Origin: Pomphorhynchus laevis | Taxonomy: Eukaryota > Acanthocephala > Palaeacanthocephala > Echinorhynchida > Pomphorhynchidae | Length of the DNA: 64,000 nt | Assembly: GCA_012934845.2 (NCBI GenBank) | Contig: WNNJ02002047.1 | Location: 1 to 64,000 of the forward strand | Direction: 5' to 3' | Part shown: positions 1 through 9,812 of the stretch, piece by piece | Numbering within the stretch: position 1 is the stretch's first letter | Layout of the letters: the number at the start of each line of letters is the position of its first letter | Made by a program: the position numbers and the translations under genes | The notes under the pieces: model-generated | Database searches by the model: none | Told to the model about the DNA's origin: nothing | The model's input: the letters and a program-made list of their open reading frames with translations, nothing else

Positions 1-1145
1 CATATTCGGCCTCGATGATTCGGATGGATCGCTATGGCCTCTCATCTCTTTACCCCTACATTGTGGTGGCCTCGGCATCATCGATCCATATATGAGTGCT
101 GGCGTTGAATGTGAAAATTCTGGACATCTATGTGAACCTTATTTAAATGGATTACAAGGAATGGAACTTAAACTAGAGCAAGATTTCCGAGCCAACGAAG
201 TTCACAGGCGGAAGAAAACACAATACAAGGCCTCTTTGCTAGCCCAACTTCCTACATATGATATCATAAAGAGACGGATTATTCAACACACAATGATAAA
301 AGGCGCATCTTCCTGGCTTTCTGCGTTCCCCACAAGAGAGTCACAAACTCGAATAGACAATACAACATTTCGTGATGCTGTTGCCGCACGGTACAACACT
401 CTAACCAAAGATGCCCCCTCCCTTTGCCCATGTGGTTCGTCGACCTCACTGGCACATTGCCTTTCCTGCCCCAATGGCGGTCATCCGTCGATAAGACACG
501 ACGCAACCCGCGATATTCTCGCAAAATCGCTCACCCAAATATGTGACGGCGTTGAAATCGAACCGCTACTCAGATCAGTGGATCCAAGCATTCACTTTGA
601 GAGAAGATCAACGACGACTGATCGTGAAGCACGACTGGATATATCTTGCCGTGGTTTCTATGGTGGACGCTCGGAGCGAGCTTTCTTCGACATTTGCGTT
701 TTTAACGTGTTCGCTCCGTCAAATCTTACCAGGGAAACCACACCAAGCTTCGAGTATCACGAACAACGGAAATGCTCGAAATACCAAGAACGGGTGGATA
801 TTATAGAACGCGCAAATTTCGCCCCTATTGTATATTCAAGTTTAGGAGGTGAGAGCAAATCGGCATCTACAATGATAAAAAGATTATCCAGAAAACTGGC
901 CGTCAAGAAGGAATCTATCTACGCACAAGAATTGACTCGGATACGGGAGAAGATAAGCCTGCAACATGCAAGATGCATTTCAATGTGCATTCGCGGTCCC
1001 AGATCAGCAAGAAACCGACCTGCGAACTATCACACTGTAGAGTGGTGATATAATTGTAATATAATTGTATTGATGATATTATTATTGTAGAGATAATGTC
1101 GTTGGAAATAAATAAACATTTTGTTGTAAAAAAAAAAAAAAAAAA
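1..1145 (+). mobile_element. RLE-type LINE copy 1, 3' half with poly(A) tail
   Basis: The span covers the coding piece 2-1048, an 80-bp 3' UTR, tandem AATAAA signals and the A run. It faces the copy at 1270-4500 tail to tail, with only about 125 bp between the two 3' ends. Confidence 0.75.
2..1048 (+). CDS. C-terminal part of RLE-type LINE polyprotein (left-truncated by window)
   Basis: The frame is open from the window edge to the stop at 1046-1048 (348 aa visible), so the reverse-transcriptase part lies off the left end. It begins in a post-RT segment (WPLISLPLHCGGLGI) that matches the same segment of the complete copy at 1397-4408. Next comes a CPCG...HCLSC zinc-knuckle-like motif at about 425-470, then RHD, EP, ARLDI and FFDICVF blocks. 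That order, CCHC knuckle followed by a PD-(D/E)XK-like series, is what R2/NeSL/HERO-type LINEs carry as their restriction-like endonuclease. The endonuclease reading is inference from motif order. An AATAAA at 1107-1112 and a pure A run (about 1128-1145) follow, so the 3' end is preserved and looks young. Confidence 0.8.
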   Translation: MFGLDDSDGSLWPLISLPLHCGGLGIIDPYMSAGVECENSGHLCEPYLNGLQGMELKLEQDFRANEVHRRKKTQYKASLLAQLPTYDIIKRRIIQHTMIKGASSWLSAFPTRESQTRIDNTTFRDAVAARYNTLTKDAPSLCPCGSSTSLAHCLSCPNGGHPSIRHDATRDILAKSLTQICDGVEIEPLLRSVDPSIHFERRSTTTDREARLDISCRGFYGGRSERAFFDICVFNVFAPSNLTRETTPSFEYHEQRKCSKYQERVDIIERANFAPIVYSSLGGESKSASTMIKRLSRKLAVKKESIYAQELTRIREKISLQHARCISMCIRGPRSARNRPANYHTVEW

Positions 1146-1269
1146 TAATAATTCTGTTAATTAATTTCCCTTACACGCTGAAGGCAATGGAACGTCAAGG
1201 AGACGCATAAATATTCAAACGTATTTTTATCAATGTTATTAATTATTATATGAAATTTCTAACAATTTT

Positions 1270-4200
1270 ATAATAATAATAATAATATTTTTTTTAAGAG
1301 AGAATAATTTTTTTATAAGAACTCCAAAATGTACAAACAAACACAAAAAAACGTGATGCGTCAAATAATTTAAAAGAATATTGTACGTTTTTTCATTTAG
1401 CGCGCAGGGCGATTGCGAGCAGAACGGGCACCCCGAACGCATAAAGAAATTGAGCGAGCCAGTTGTATGCCAATCGTTGACCGAAGACGTGTCAATTCCT
1501 CTGCATATGTGTGTCTTTTTCTAATTGCCAATTTACGAGCAATGCGCTGAATTATCGTGACCGACGATTTACTTTCACCACCAAAACAAGAAAACACCAA
1601 TGGCGCAAAGTTTGCCCTCTCTATTAGTATGACTCTCTCTTGATACTTTGCGATTTTTCGCTTTTCGTGGAATTCAAAGGCGGACGTTGTTGACTTCGAG
1701 AGGTTGGACGGCGCGAATGCGTTGAATACGCATGTGTCGAATAAAGTTCGCTCAGAACGACCTCCGTAAAATCCATAGCAAGCAATGTCTAAACGTGCTT
1801 CATGATCTCTAGAAGTGCTTGTGCGCTCGAACACGATACTATGATGTACTGATTTCAAAGCTGGTTCTGTCTGGACATTATCGCAAATTTCGGTCATGGT
1901 ATTGGATAATATATCACGAATCAAATCGTGTCTAATCGAAGGATGACCTCCAGTTGGACAAGTTAGTGAGTGTGCCAGTGATGTTCGTTCACCGCATGGG
2001 CAATGTAAGGGAACATCGCAAGACAGTCTATTGTACCGAGCTCCAATTGCATCCCGAAATTCCATATTATTAAGACGAGTACAACGGTCATTTGTAGGAT
2101 ACGTGGATAGCCATGAGGAAGCACCCTTGACTTGTAGGTGCTCCAATATGCATATAGTAGTTTTATCTAAATCAGATAGCTTATCCATAAGTAGCGATTT
2201 GTGCATCTCGTTTTTTGATGTGCGTATCTGGGAAATATACTTATCTTGCTCCGCCTTTAACTCAACCCCATACAAGCCGCCTAAATAAGGAAGACATAGC
2301 TTCTCAGAGTTTTCGAACTCTACTTGTGCTGTGACTCGTGGGTCAACTATGCCTAGACCACCATGTCTTAATGGGAGCGAAAATAATGGCCACATGGAAT
2401 TGTCGTTCGTTGAGTTCAAATTAAAAAGTTCGTCAAAGCGACGCCGAATAGTATCATTTAATTCATCGAACCAGCCATTTAAGCAATTCGTCGTTCGTTG
2501 CATGTGTATATATTTATGCTGCAAAGCTCTGGTCATACTAGCATAGCTTACCTGTAAATCAATAACACCGACGTCAGCTAAACGATCAACAAGTAAGCAG
2601 TATTTAGAAATTTTGGAGCTTATCGTTTTGTGAATATAATTATCATCCCCGATCGGAGCACCCAATACTATGGTTCCATCGACGGCGATTTTTATTCCTG
2701 TGTCTTTAAACAGTTTGTACATATCAGTGGCTTTATCAGGTGTAGTTAGCAGCACACACTTTTCTTTATTTATATTGAATCCAAAAGCAGGTCCGTGTTC
2801 GCATAGAAATTTGAATGAGTTGTAGATTTGATTAGTTTCACCGACTAAATTACCATCATCCGCGTACCAGAATTGATTGATACGAGGGAATTTGTCTTCG
2901 ATGACCTTCAATAGCGGTATGGTCGCTACTGCGTAAGCAGACATTGATAGTACATCGCCCTGTGTGAAGCCTTCGTAAGATGTTATAAATTCATTTCCAA
3001 TCGATAATTGGGATGGACTATCATAGAGGTTGTGCAATACTGTAGACATCGATGGACATATGCGAGAAATGTTAATAAGAGCTGCTGATCTGTTAATTCT
3101 ATTAAATGCATTATCTGCGTCGATCGTCAAAAGAACTGCGTCAGGATTTCTGAACAAGCAATCACGAACTGCGTGGGTGACACACTCAACTCCGGCTCGC
3201 TGACCAGCACACATTTGTAATCGTCCACAAACTTGTTGTATGTCGTCTGAAAGGAGAGAGAGAATAGCCTTTGACATTATTCTTCTACTAACGTCTCCAA
3301 TGCCTATAGGCCTTATACCTGATTCTTTCGTTAAGGCAATTAATCTATTAGTAGTCAGTACTTTTGTAACATCATTAGGCAAGTGTTCAGTTGCTAGAGA
3401 CCGTGCAAATATTGAGAGAGCTTCAGCCAATTGTATTGATTCGTTACCAAATTTTGTTAGCATATTCATCCAAGCTAACGCATCTAAGCCAGAAGGACCT
3501 GCACCACCTTTCACCCGTTTGGCCATGTGTATAATTAATTCACTGTTAATAGAATCGAATATCACTGAATGGAAACTTGGAGCAGTAATTTGGACCTTCC
3601 AGTTAATAGCATCTGGATTCAATGGAGCCTGCGCAGGGTGTTTGTCAAGTAATAATTCTCGTACGGATCTAGAACCAACCAAATCATCAGGTAGCAAGGG
3701 AACTCCAACTTTAGACTCAGGATCTAAAAGATGTATTGCTGTGCTCAATCTAGAGCTCTCTACTAGTGAGATGAAGCTTTTGCGCCAGTCGTTTGTTTTT
3801 GGTGATTTCACTTTCAATGTTTTCATACTTTGCAGCGCCAAGGCTTCCGCATATAATTTACCAAATTCATTCTTGAACCACAGATCTAGTCGTCGTGATA
3901 AAGTTGCTTTTAATGATTTAATAGTATTACGTACGTTCCTTTGTAGAATTAGATGACTAAAGATTATGTACTTATGAAAATCTTCCGAATTAGTTAACGA
4001 ATCCCTGTATATACGTGCAAGCTCTGATATAAATTTTTTGGATTCTATACATTTCGGAAGTCTGAATAAGTTAGGTTGCCAATGTACAACTCTCGTAAAG
4101 ATGTCGATCACGGATAAATTTTCAGAGTCTCCTGATGTATCGTATGTGCAATCGATAATTAGTGGATGAGCAACATGACAACCTCTATAATATGACATTG

Positions 4201-4500
4201 ATAGGTTTGAATTAGTTTGTTTCATGGTTGACATAGACACATTAGTTATATCAGTTGGACTGGAATCAACATGATGATTTGTACAATTTACTGCGGAACA
4301 GTTTAAGCAAAATATTTTCTTCTTAGCACACTGACAGCCTTTGCATTTCGCGTTTGGGCCATTGCATGAACAGCATTTCAGCTCAGTCGCAGGTTTGCCC
4401 TTTGGCATTAATTGAGGATTGTTATTTGCTTTGTATTTAGATGTTTTTTTTGCCGGTTTGTTTGTAATTGTAATTGTAATAATAATAATAATGATAACTT
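1270..4500 (-). mobile_element. RLE-type LINE copy 2, apparently full length
   Basis: The minus-strand 3' end has an A-rich tail grading into ATT repeats at about 1270-1300. The 5' boundary is placed just beyond the A-rich tail of copy 3 (about 4503-4525). Boundaries are approximate because no target-site duplication was resolved. Confidence 0.6.
1397..4408 (-). CDS. Full-length RLE-type LINE polyprotein (reverse transcriptase + putative endonuclease)
   Basis: This is a 1003-aa uninterrupted frame. The start is placed at 4408 (MPKGKPATEL) because the upstream in-frame stretch to 4591 is low-complexity isoleucine/threonine and overlaps another element's remnant. Residues 11-45 form a Cys-rich block (CCSC, CKGCQC, CLNC), a probable nucleic-acid-binding zinc motif. 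RT motifs follow: RPIGIGD near 360, catalytic LTIDADNAF near 428, EGFTQGD near 479, and YADDGN near 515. The C-terminal CPCG...H...C knuckle is near 802, followed by RHD (~828), EARLDI (~870) and FDTCVF (~888), read as a restriction-like endonuclease. Such proteins nick a target and prime reverse transcription from it. No in-frame stop is visible, so this copy may be recent. Confidence 0.82.
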   Translation of the reverse strand: MPKGKPATELKCCSCNGPNAKCKGCQCAKKKIFCLNCSAVNCTNHHVDSSPTDITNVSMSTMKQTNSNLSMSYYRGCHVAHPLIIDCTYDTSGDSENLSVIDIFTRVVHWQPNLFRLPKCIESKKFISELARIYRDSLTNSEDFHKYIIFSHLILQRNVRNTIKSLKATLSRRLDLWFKNEFGKLYAEALALQSMKTLKVKSPKTNDWRKSFISLVESSRLSTAIHLLDPESKVGVPLLPDDLVGSRSVRELLLDKHPAQAPLNPDAINWKVQITAPSFHSVIFDSINSELIIHMAKRVKGGAGPSGLDALAWMNMLTKFGNESIQLAEALSIFARSLATEHLPNDVTKVLTTNRLIALTKESGIRPIGIGDVSRRIMSKAILSLLSDDIQQVCGRLQMCAGQRAGVECVTHAVRDCLFRNPDAVLLTIDADNAFNRINRSAALINISRICPSMSTVLHNLYDSPSQLSIGNEFITSYEGFTQGDVLSMSAYAVATIPLLKVIEDKFPRINQFWYADDGNLVGETNQIYNSFKFLCEHGPAFGFNINKEKCVLLTTPDKATDMYKLFKDTGIKIAVDGTIVLGAPIGDDNYIHKTISSKISKYCLLVDRLADVGVIDLQVSYASMTRALQHKYIHMQRTTNCLNGWFDELNDTIRRRFDELFNLNSTNDNSMWPLFSLPLRHGGLGIVDPRVTAQVEFENSEKLCLPYLGGLYGVELKAEQDKYISQIRTSKNEMHKSLLMDKLSDLDKTTICILEHLQVKGASSWLSTYPTNDRCTRLNNMEFRDAIGARYNRLSCDVPLHCPCGERTSLAHSLTCPTGGHPSIRHDLIRDILSNTMTEICDNVQTEPALKSVHHSIVFERTSTSRDHEARLDIACYGFYGGRSERTLFDTCVFNAFAPSNLSKSTTSAFEFHEKRKIAKYQERVILIERANFAPLVFSCFGGESKSSVTIIQRIARKLAIRKRHTYAEELTRLRSTIGIQLARSISLCVRGARSARNRPAR

Positions 4501-4574
4501 GTAATTTTTTTTTTAAATTTTTATTATTAATAATAAATAACGAATACACATTATACCCGCAAATGGGCATTAGT

Positions 4575-4904
4575 TCAACGATAGAAATCATTGTCTACAA
4601 TTTCTTCTGAGAAAACCTGATTCAAGCTGTTTAACATAGTTCCGTCTGACTGTATTGCACCGTTCTTGCGTAAACGTGGGGCTCGTAAACATGCTGAGGC
4701 GGAGCGGGCTATTTCAATGGATATTTTCCTTTTGATCCGAGTGAGCGTTTCGGCGTATTCTGCATTCGTTCGGCGAGAGATTGCACCAGAAAGGGTTTTC
4801 AGTAATTTGATTGCCTGATCCCCCAATCCACCAGATGAAGATAATACGAACGGAATGAATGTCCCTCGTTCCACCTCCACTATTCTTTCATTGTATTTAG
4901 ACAA
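4575..4904 (-). pseudogene. RLE-type LINE copy 3, C-terminal fragment
   Basis: About 109 residues align with the last 85-100 residues of copies 1 and 2: a KY(N/Q)ER...ER..F.P.V segment, then SSSGG, then AEYAETLTRIKRKIS, then ARSAS.CLRAPR. It is more diverged than copies 1 and 2 are from each other. An A-rich stretch at about 4503-4525 (minus strand) would be its tail. Upstream homology stops near 4920, which is a normal 5' truncation for a LINE. It stands directly upstream of copy 2 in the same orientation. Confidence 0.75.
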
Positions 4905-4920
4905 TTTTCGTTGTTCATTG

Positions 4921-5294
4921 TAATACTAATAATAATAAAAAAATGATTATTTGAACTTCCTCCGTTGTGATAATTATGCCCGAACTCGGATAGATTGATT
5001 AATTATAACAATTATTTACTTTATAAGCATTATCACTATGTAAAGATTGCGCAAGCACACCAGCGAAGGTTTTAGCGATTTTCATAAGGTTGTCAACAAG
5101 TTAGTTTTCGATACGAATGCGTCAAACAATAAAATAAGATAATTTTGATCGAGAAGCATAATTCCAAAATCGGTTAGTTGTGTCCTAAACACTTAGCAAC
5201 ATCATTCACGTACACGTACCTCTTTTTTGATTTCAAGCGATTACATTCGGTGCGAATTCGTTTGCACTCACTATGTGAAAGATTTATTTTATTT
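4921..5294. other. Spacer between LINE families
   Basis: AT-rich unique sequence. No gene, RNA or clear repeat was seen. Confidence 0.5.
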
Positions 5295-5458
5295 ATTTAT
5301 GTAAAAGATTTATTTTAACGTGGCAAATGCGTGCCAGCGCATGCTACCATGACCACAATAAAACTATAATGTAAATCATGTGTCGAGTAGATGTAAACAG
5401 AGGTAGTGTTTGAATGTGATAAAGGAGGGAGCGCGGCGGACGTCAAGAGGGAGTTGAT

Positions 5459-6795
5459 TCAGGCGAGTGAGGCGGCGACAAGGAAGGATCGGAGACCGTA
5501 GTTGTTGGAGTAATTGGGAACGTGGAGTACGAGAGAATTACGGGAACGCAGCGATAGCGAGGTGGGGCGTGTGTCATCTAAGAAAGGAAGGTTGATGAAC
5601 GATGGGGAGCAGAGAGCGATGAGACGAAAAGTTACGTGAAGAAGGCGGATTTTGATGCAGATGCGGATAGTGGGCCAACAGAGTTGGGCAAAATATGTGG
5701 ATGTGTGGTCGAAGTGACGAAGACGAAATAGCACTCGAACGGCGGAGTAGATTATGCGTTGTAGTGGTAGGATTATGGATTTTAGAGAATTGGCGAAAAG
5801 GCTAAGGCAGTAATCGATTTTATGGAAAAGAAGCAATGAAAGAAGATACATACAAGAACGGAAGTCGATAAGGTAGCGGATACGGGGGATGTCACGGAGA
5901 ATTAGGTTAGACGAGCGGAACTTGTCACGGACGAAGGTTTTAAGGAAAATATGATCATTGAAATAGAAGCCTAAGAAAGTGAGATTGTGAACTATAGGGA
6001 TGATCGATTACGCAAAAGATACAGTGGGATAAAATATGTTTGATTTACGGAGGAGGATCCACATTATTTTGAAATTGGTGGGGTTTAGAACGAGATGGAG
6101 ATTAGAGTGACGTTCGTAGATAGAAGAAAGACAGTTGGAGGCAGAAATGCCGATATCGTGTATGTGATGTGCGGGTGCATGAGCATAGATGAGGATGTCA
6201 TCGGCGTATTGCATGACGTTAAAGGAAAAAAGTTTGATCAACGGAGAAAGATCGCCAAGCAGAAGAGAGAAAAGCAGGGGACCTAGGACTGAACCTTGTG
6301 GGACCCCGCAAAAGATAGGGATGGGAGGGGAGGATGATATAGAACAGACGCGAAAGGAACGGTCGGATAGATATGAGGCAAACCATGCTACGGAGGAGGA
6401 AGCAAATCCGTAATCATAACGAAGGCGATAAAGGAGGACGGAGTGTTCACCAATGTCGAAGGCGGAGGAGCGGTCGAGGGAGATAAGAACACTATATAGA
6501 GCCTTGTTTCGAGAAATGAGTAAGTCGTGTAAATTTTCATGCAGGCGATTTCTGTGGAGTGATTAGAGCGGAAAACGGATTGGAAAGAATGGTACAGATT
6601 GGATGACGAGAAATAAGCGTCGATCTGTATTAAGATGAGGCGTTTTAAGAGCTTAGAAAGAGTAGGGAGAAGTGAAATGGGGCGATAGCTAGAAGGAAGG
6701 GAGAGTTCGAGTGATTGTTTCTTAAGAAGCGGACGAACGATTGCGGATTTCCAGTGTGAAGGGAAGATACGACTGCGGATGAACGAGTTAAACAA
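5459..6795 (-). pseudogene. LINE copy A ORF2: reverse-transcriptase remnants
   Basis: 6795-6388 holds the RT N-terminal blocks (IFPSHWKSAIVRPLLKK, SYRPISLLPTLSKLL, FRSNHSTEIAC) and then loses the frame. 6241-6008 holds motif C as QYADDILIYAHAPAH. 5851-5459 holds the C-terminal tail (LLFHKIDYCLSLFANS, NSLVLHVPNYSNNYG). The parts lie in different frames, so several indels have occurred. The better preserved sister is copy B at 13229-17340. Confidence 0.8.
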
Positions 6796-6819
6796 GGTTG
6801 TGAGAAAAGTGGATATCGA

Positions 6820-8265
6820 TCAGCATATGGATTTAAGTATGTGGGTAGGCAGAGGATCGGCAGGTGAGGTTTTGCTGGGCAAGGACATGAGAACAGATGA
6901 GACTTCGGAAGGTGAGACAGGGAGAAGATGAAAGAGTTCCGGGAGAATGAGGCTAGGCGGGCCGAGTGGGATAAGATGAAGACCGGGACTGTGAGAGAGC
7001 AACGTGGATACATTGCTCTTGAGAAATGACGAATAATCATGGGGATTAATGTTGCACAGCAGAGAGGAGCGAACAAGGATTGAGTTAAAAGTATTCCATA
7101 GAGTCTTAGTGTTGAATGAAGTGATTATTTTATGCTGCCAAAAGGAGTTGCATTTAGTACGTAGTAGGTTGAGATGAGACATCTGATGAGCAAGATAGGT
7201 ATCACGGAAAGACGGAGTGATCGAGCGGAAATCACGTCTGAGAGAGCGGTGATATACTCGAAAAGCATGACGGAGTCGACGCTTTGAGAGTAGGCACTGG
7301 ATGTCAAACCATTGAGCACGGTGCAAGCGACGGTGTGGGTGAGGCTTGAAGGGCAAGAGAATATCGAGAATGGATGTGAGTTTAGAGTCGAAAAGAAAGG
7401 CGAGATCGTGAGGAGAGGAATATGTTATTGTTGGATAGGATATAGACGATTTGAGTAAGGCAGAGCGGAGAAGAAAGAAATCAAGATTTCTCCAAGAGCG
7501 ACGTAGTATTGTAGATATGTAAGGAGGGGTGTTGTTGTGAGCGAGATCAAGGGTGACGAGAAAGTGATCGGATAGACCAGGATCGAGAATGGACAGTGAG
7601 GTGTATTCAACAAAATGATCAGGGACAGCGATGATGTCGATTGCCCCACCAAGTATATGTGTGCGGGCAGTGGATATTAGTTTGTAATTGTAGTTGAATA
7701 GAATGTTAATGAACTGGATTGACTCAGTGGAAGAGGGGCGGTCGAGGCGGATGTTGAAGTCGCCAAGAACGATTGAAGGGATTGAGGACAAAGAACAGTG
7801 GGACAGAAGGTCAGCGAGTTCGGTAAAAAATAAGGATGTAGGAGCTGATGAACCAGGACGGTATACAATGGCGAGATCTAGAGTGATCGGGTTAGAAGAA
7901 CGACAAGTGAGCAATTCAAAAGAGCAAGGACTGAAAGGGAGATTGATTTTGCGAAGAGACGCTGGGTGACGCGCGAATGCGACGATGCCGCAATGATTAG
8001 AGAATTTAGAAGGGTATGAGGTGGGGGCGAGCGGATTCGACTAGGGAGCAACCGGCGGAGTGCAGACGGTGATTTGAAAGATCGTCGGAATCTGAGTGCA
8101 TGATTCGTTGAGGCAGAAGAGATCAATGGATTGCTTGGTGGATAGGTTGAGGATAAAATCGCATTTATTTAGAATAGATCTAGTGTTGAGGAGGACGAGG
8201 CGGAAACCGTGTGAGGCAGCGAATGAGTCTAGTGGATAAAACACGTTGAGGAGATGGAGCGCCAT
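6820..8265 (-). pseudogene. LINE copy A ORF2: APE endonuclease and linker
   Basis: The first part, 8265-8041, reads FRLVLLNTRSILNK...DLFCLNES, the N-terminal strand and helix of an AP-type endonuclease. After a frame change, 7914-6820 (364 aa) carries AIVYRPG, the metal-binding GDFNIRLDRP, and the catalytic-type GLSDHF. A basic linker rich in Arg and His follows, reaching SKTSPADPLPTHILK at the start of the RT. CR1/L2-group LINEs use this enzyme to nick DNA for target-primed reverse transcription. At least one frameshift near 7900-8040 makes this copy inactive. Confidence 0.8.
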
Positions 8266-8399
8266 CGAATTTTGGGACGGGTGTGGACAACTTGAAAATT
8301 TCCGTCTATGTTTCGGATGGAGAGTGATGTTTCGCCGTTTTCCTTGCGACGGCGTTTTTTGATGCGGGCAGAAGAGAGTTGAGCGATTTCAGAAGGTGT

Positions 8400-9030
8400 G
8401 CGATCGGGGAAATTCGAGTGGTTGAAGATGACATGAGTTTAAATCGTTGAGAGAGGACAGAAGACGCGTGAGAGCAATGCTTGAAAAAAAATTTAGGAGA
8501 GGGACCACGATAGAAGAGCTGGCAGTTGATGATTTGGAGGGAATTGGTTTGACGACGGGAGACATAGAGGATAATGATAATAAAGAGGGTGGCAAACGAT
8601 GTGGGGAAAGGTTTGGTGTGGAAGGATCGTGCAGGATGGTGGAGGTGATTTGGATTGATGGATGCAAGTTATTGAGAAACGAGACGGGAAGGACGGAACG
8701 GGGGTGCTGGAGGTGATTTTGATTGATGGATGCAAGTTATTGAGAAACGAGACGGGAAGACGAGATGGGGGTGCTGGAGGTGTGAAGATGACATGGAAGG
8801 GATGTGTATGTAGTGGCGGGGTCGATGGATGGAGAAAGGACATTAGAAACGACGGGGGTAGTTTGAGTTGACGTGTTGGATGTTGATATGTGCTTATTGG
8901 AAAGGTTGCGGATTAGTTTGTTGGCACAAAAACCACATACGAAGTTTTCTTTAGACTTATTCTTGTCGCAGGCGATTGTTTTTCCAGATGCTGCAGTCGT
9001 GTATCGAGCACTGTACTTGCAGTTGTCCAT
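8400..9030 (-). pseudogene. LINE copy A ORF1 remnant
   Basis: The N-terminus MDNCKYSARYTTAASG is followed by a Cys-bearing segment (ACDKNKSKENF, VCGFCANKL), probably a small zinc-binding fold. A Ser/Thr/Pro-rich region follows (STSNTSTQTTP). The later half is disrupted by a 68-bp tandem duplication and indels. It is related to ORF1 of copy B (16497-17267). Confidence 0.65.
8641..8776 (-). repeat. Two-unit 68-bp tandem duplication inside LINE copy A ORF1
   Basis: Units begin at 8641 and 8709 (plus-strand GGAGGTGATTT) and share the whole middle block. Copy B has a single unit at the same place (about 16942-17008), so the duplication arose after the copies separated. Confidence 0.8.
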
Positions 9031-9357
9031 AATACAATAATTTATTTAACGTGGCAAATGCGTGCAAAATGCACGCTTACATGATCACTAACAAACAAAA
9101 AAGAACATCAAAAGTCATAGATAATTAGTTAATTGTTGAAATGGAATTGGATTTGGCGTTTGAAGCACGGCATAGATGTTGATTGGCGGATATGAATAGG
9201 CAGTTGATTCCACAAGAGAGGAGCAGCCACAACGAAGGAGCGGAAGCCAAAAGAGGTAGAGTAGATTGGAACATGTAAAAGAAGGGAATTACGGGAACGC
9301 AGAGCACAGTACACATACGAGAATTGTCGAGAAAAGGAAAGTAACATACAACGTCTG

Positions 9358-9555
9358 TTATTTATTAGTCAATTCATAAAAATGACGTTTATTTTAAATT
9401 TTATTTTTTATTTTTTATTTTTAACTTGATTTAAATTATAGAAAATCTAAAAACAATTATTAATTTTATTATTTAATTATTAAATTTTGATTTAGCATTA
9501 TTATGTTTTGTTTATTTTATAATTATATAACAATACGTAGACTCAGTTAGCTGAT
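9358..9555. repeat. AT-rich dispersed repeat inserted in LINE copy C
   Basis: The block runs from CGTCTGTTATTTATTAGTC to GACTCAGTTAGCTGATTT. The same sequence appears inverted at 28444-28625 and, in whole or part, at 41785-41870, 43600-43690, 43950-44165 and 47250-47337. It carries no coding capacity. It could be a MITE or other short non-autonomous element; the ends are not certain. Confidence 0.7.
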
Positions 9556-9812
9556 TTAATTGATAAATGAAAGGTTATGAGAAGTTATATGGCGAAAATC
9601 AATGATAAGAAGACGAATTTGAACACCACAATAAATGGTAGGCCAATCGAGAGAAACAAGATGGTGGGATGTATGATCAAAACGACGAAGACGGAGGAGC
9701 ACTCAGACCGCTGCGTTGATGATGCGATGTAAAGGAAGAGTAAATTTAGGTGAGTTGGAAAATAGACTAAGACAATAATCGAGTCTAGAAAAAAGGAGAG
9801 AAGATATGAGAG

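Larger units (their letters stand above)
5295..9032 (-). mobile_element. CR1/L2-like APE-type LINE, copy A (decayed)
   Basis: A nearly complete copy read right to left. The ORF1 start (MDNCKYSARY) is at 9030, the endonuclease region at about 8265-7100, the RT region at 6880-5900, and the 3' end at about 5295-5350. The 3' end carries the family signature: GCACGC-type hairpin, then TTTGCCACGTTAAA. The left side of ORF1 abuts the 3' tail of copy C exactly at the ATG. Several frameshifts and stops separate the pieces. Confidence 0.85.

Noticed and set aside
3240-3956. 238-aa plus-strand open frame
   Set aside because: It is antisense to the RT domain of the intact LINE and has no recognisable motif.
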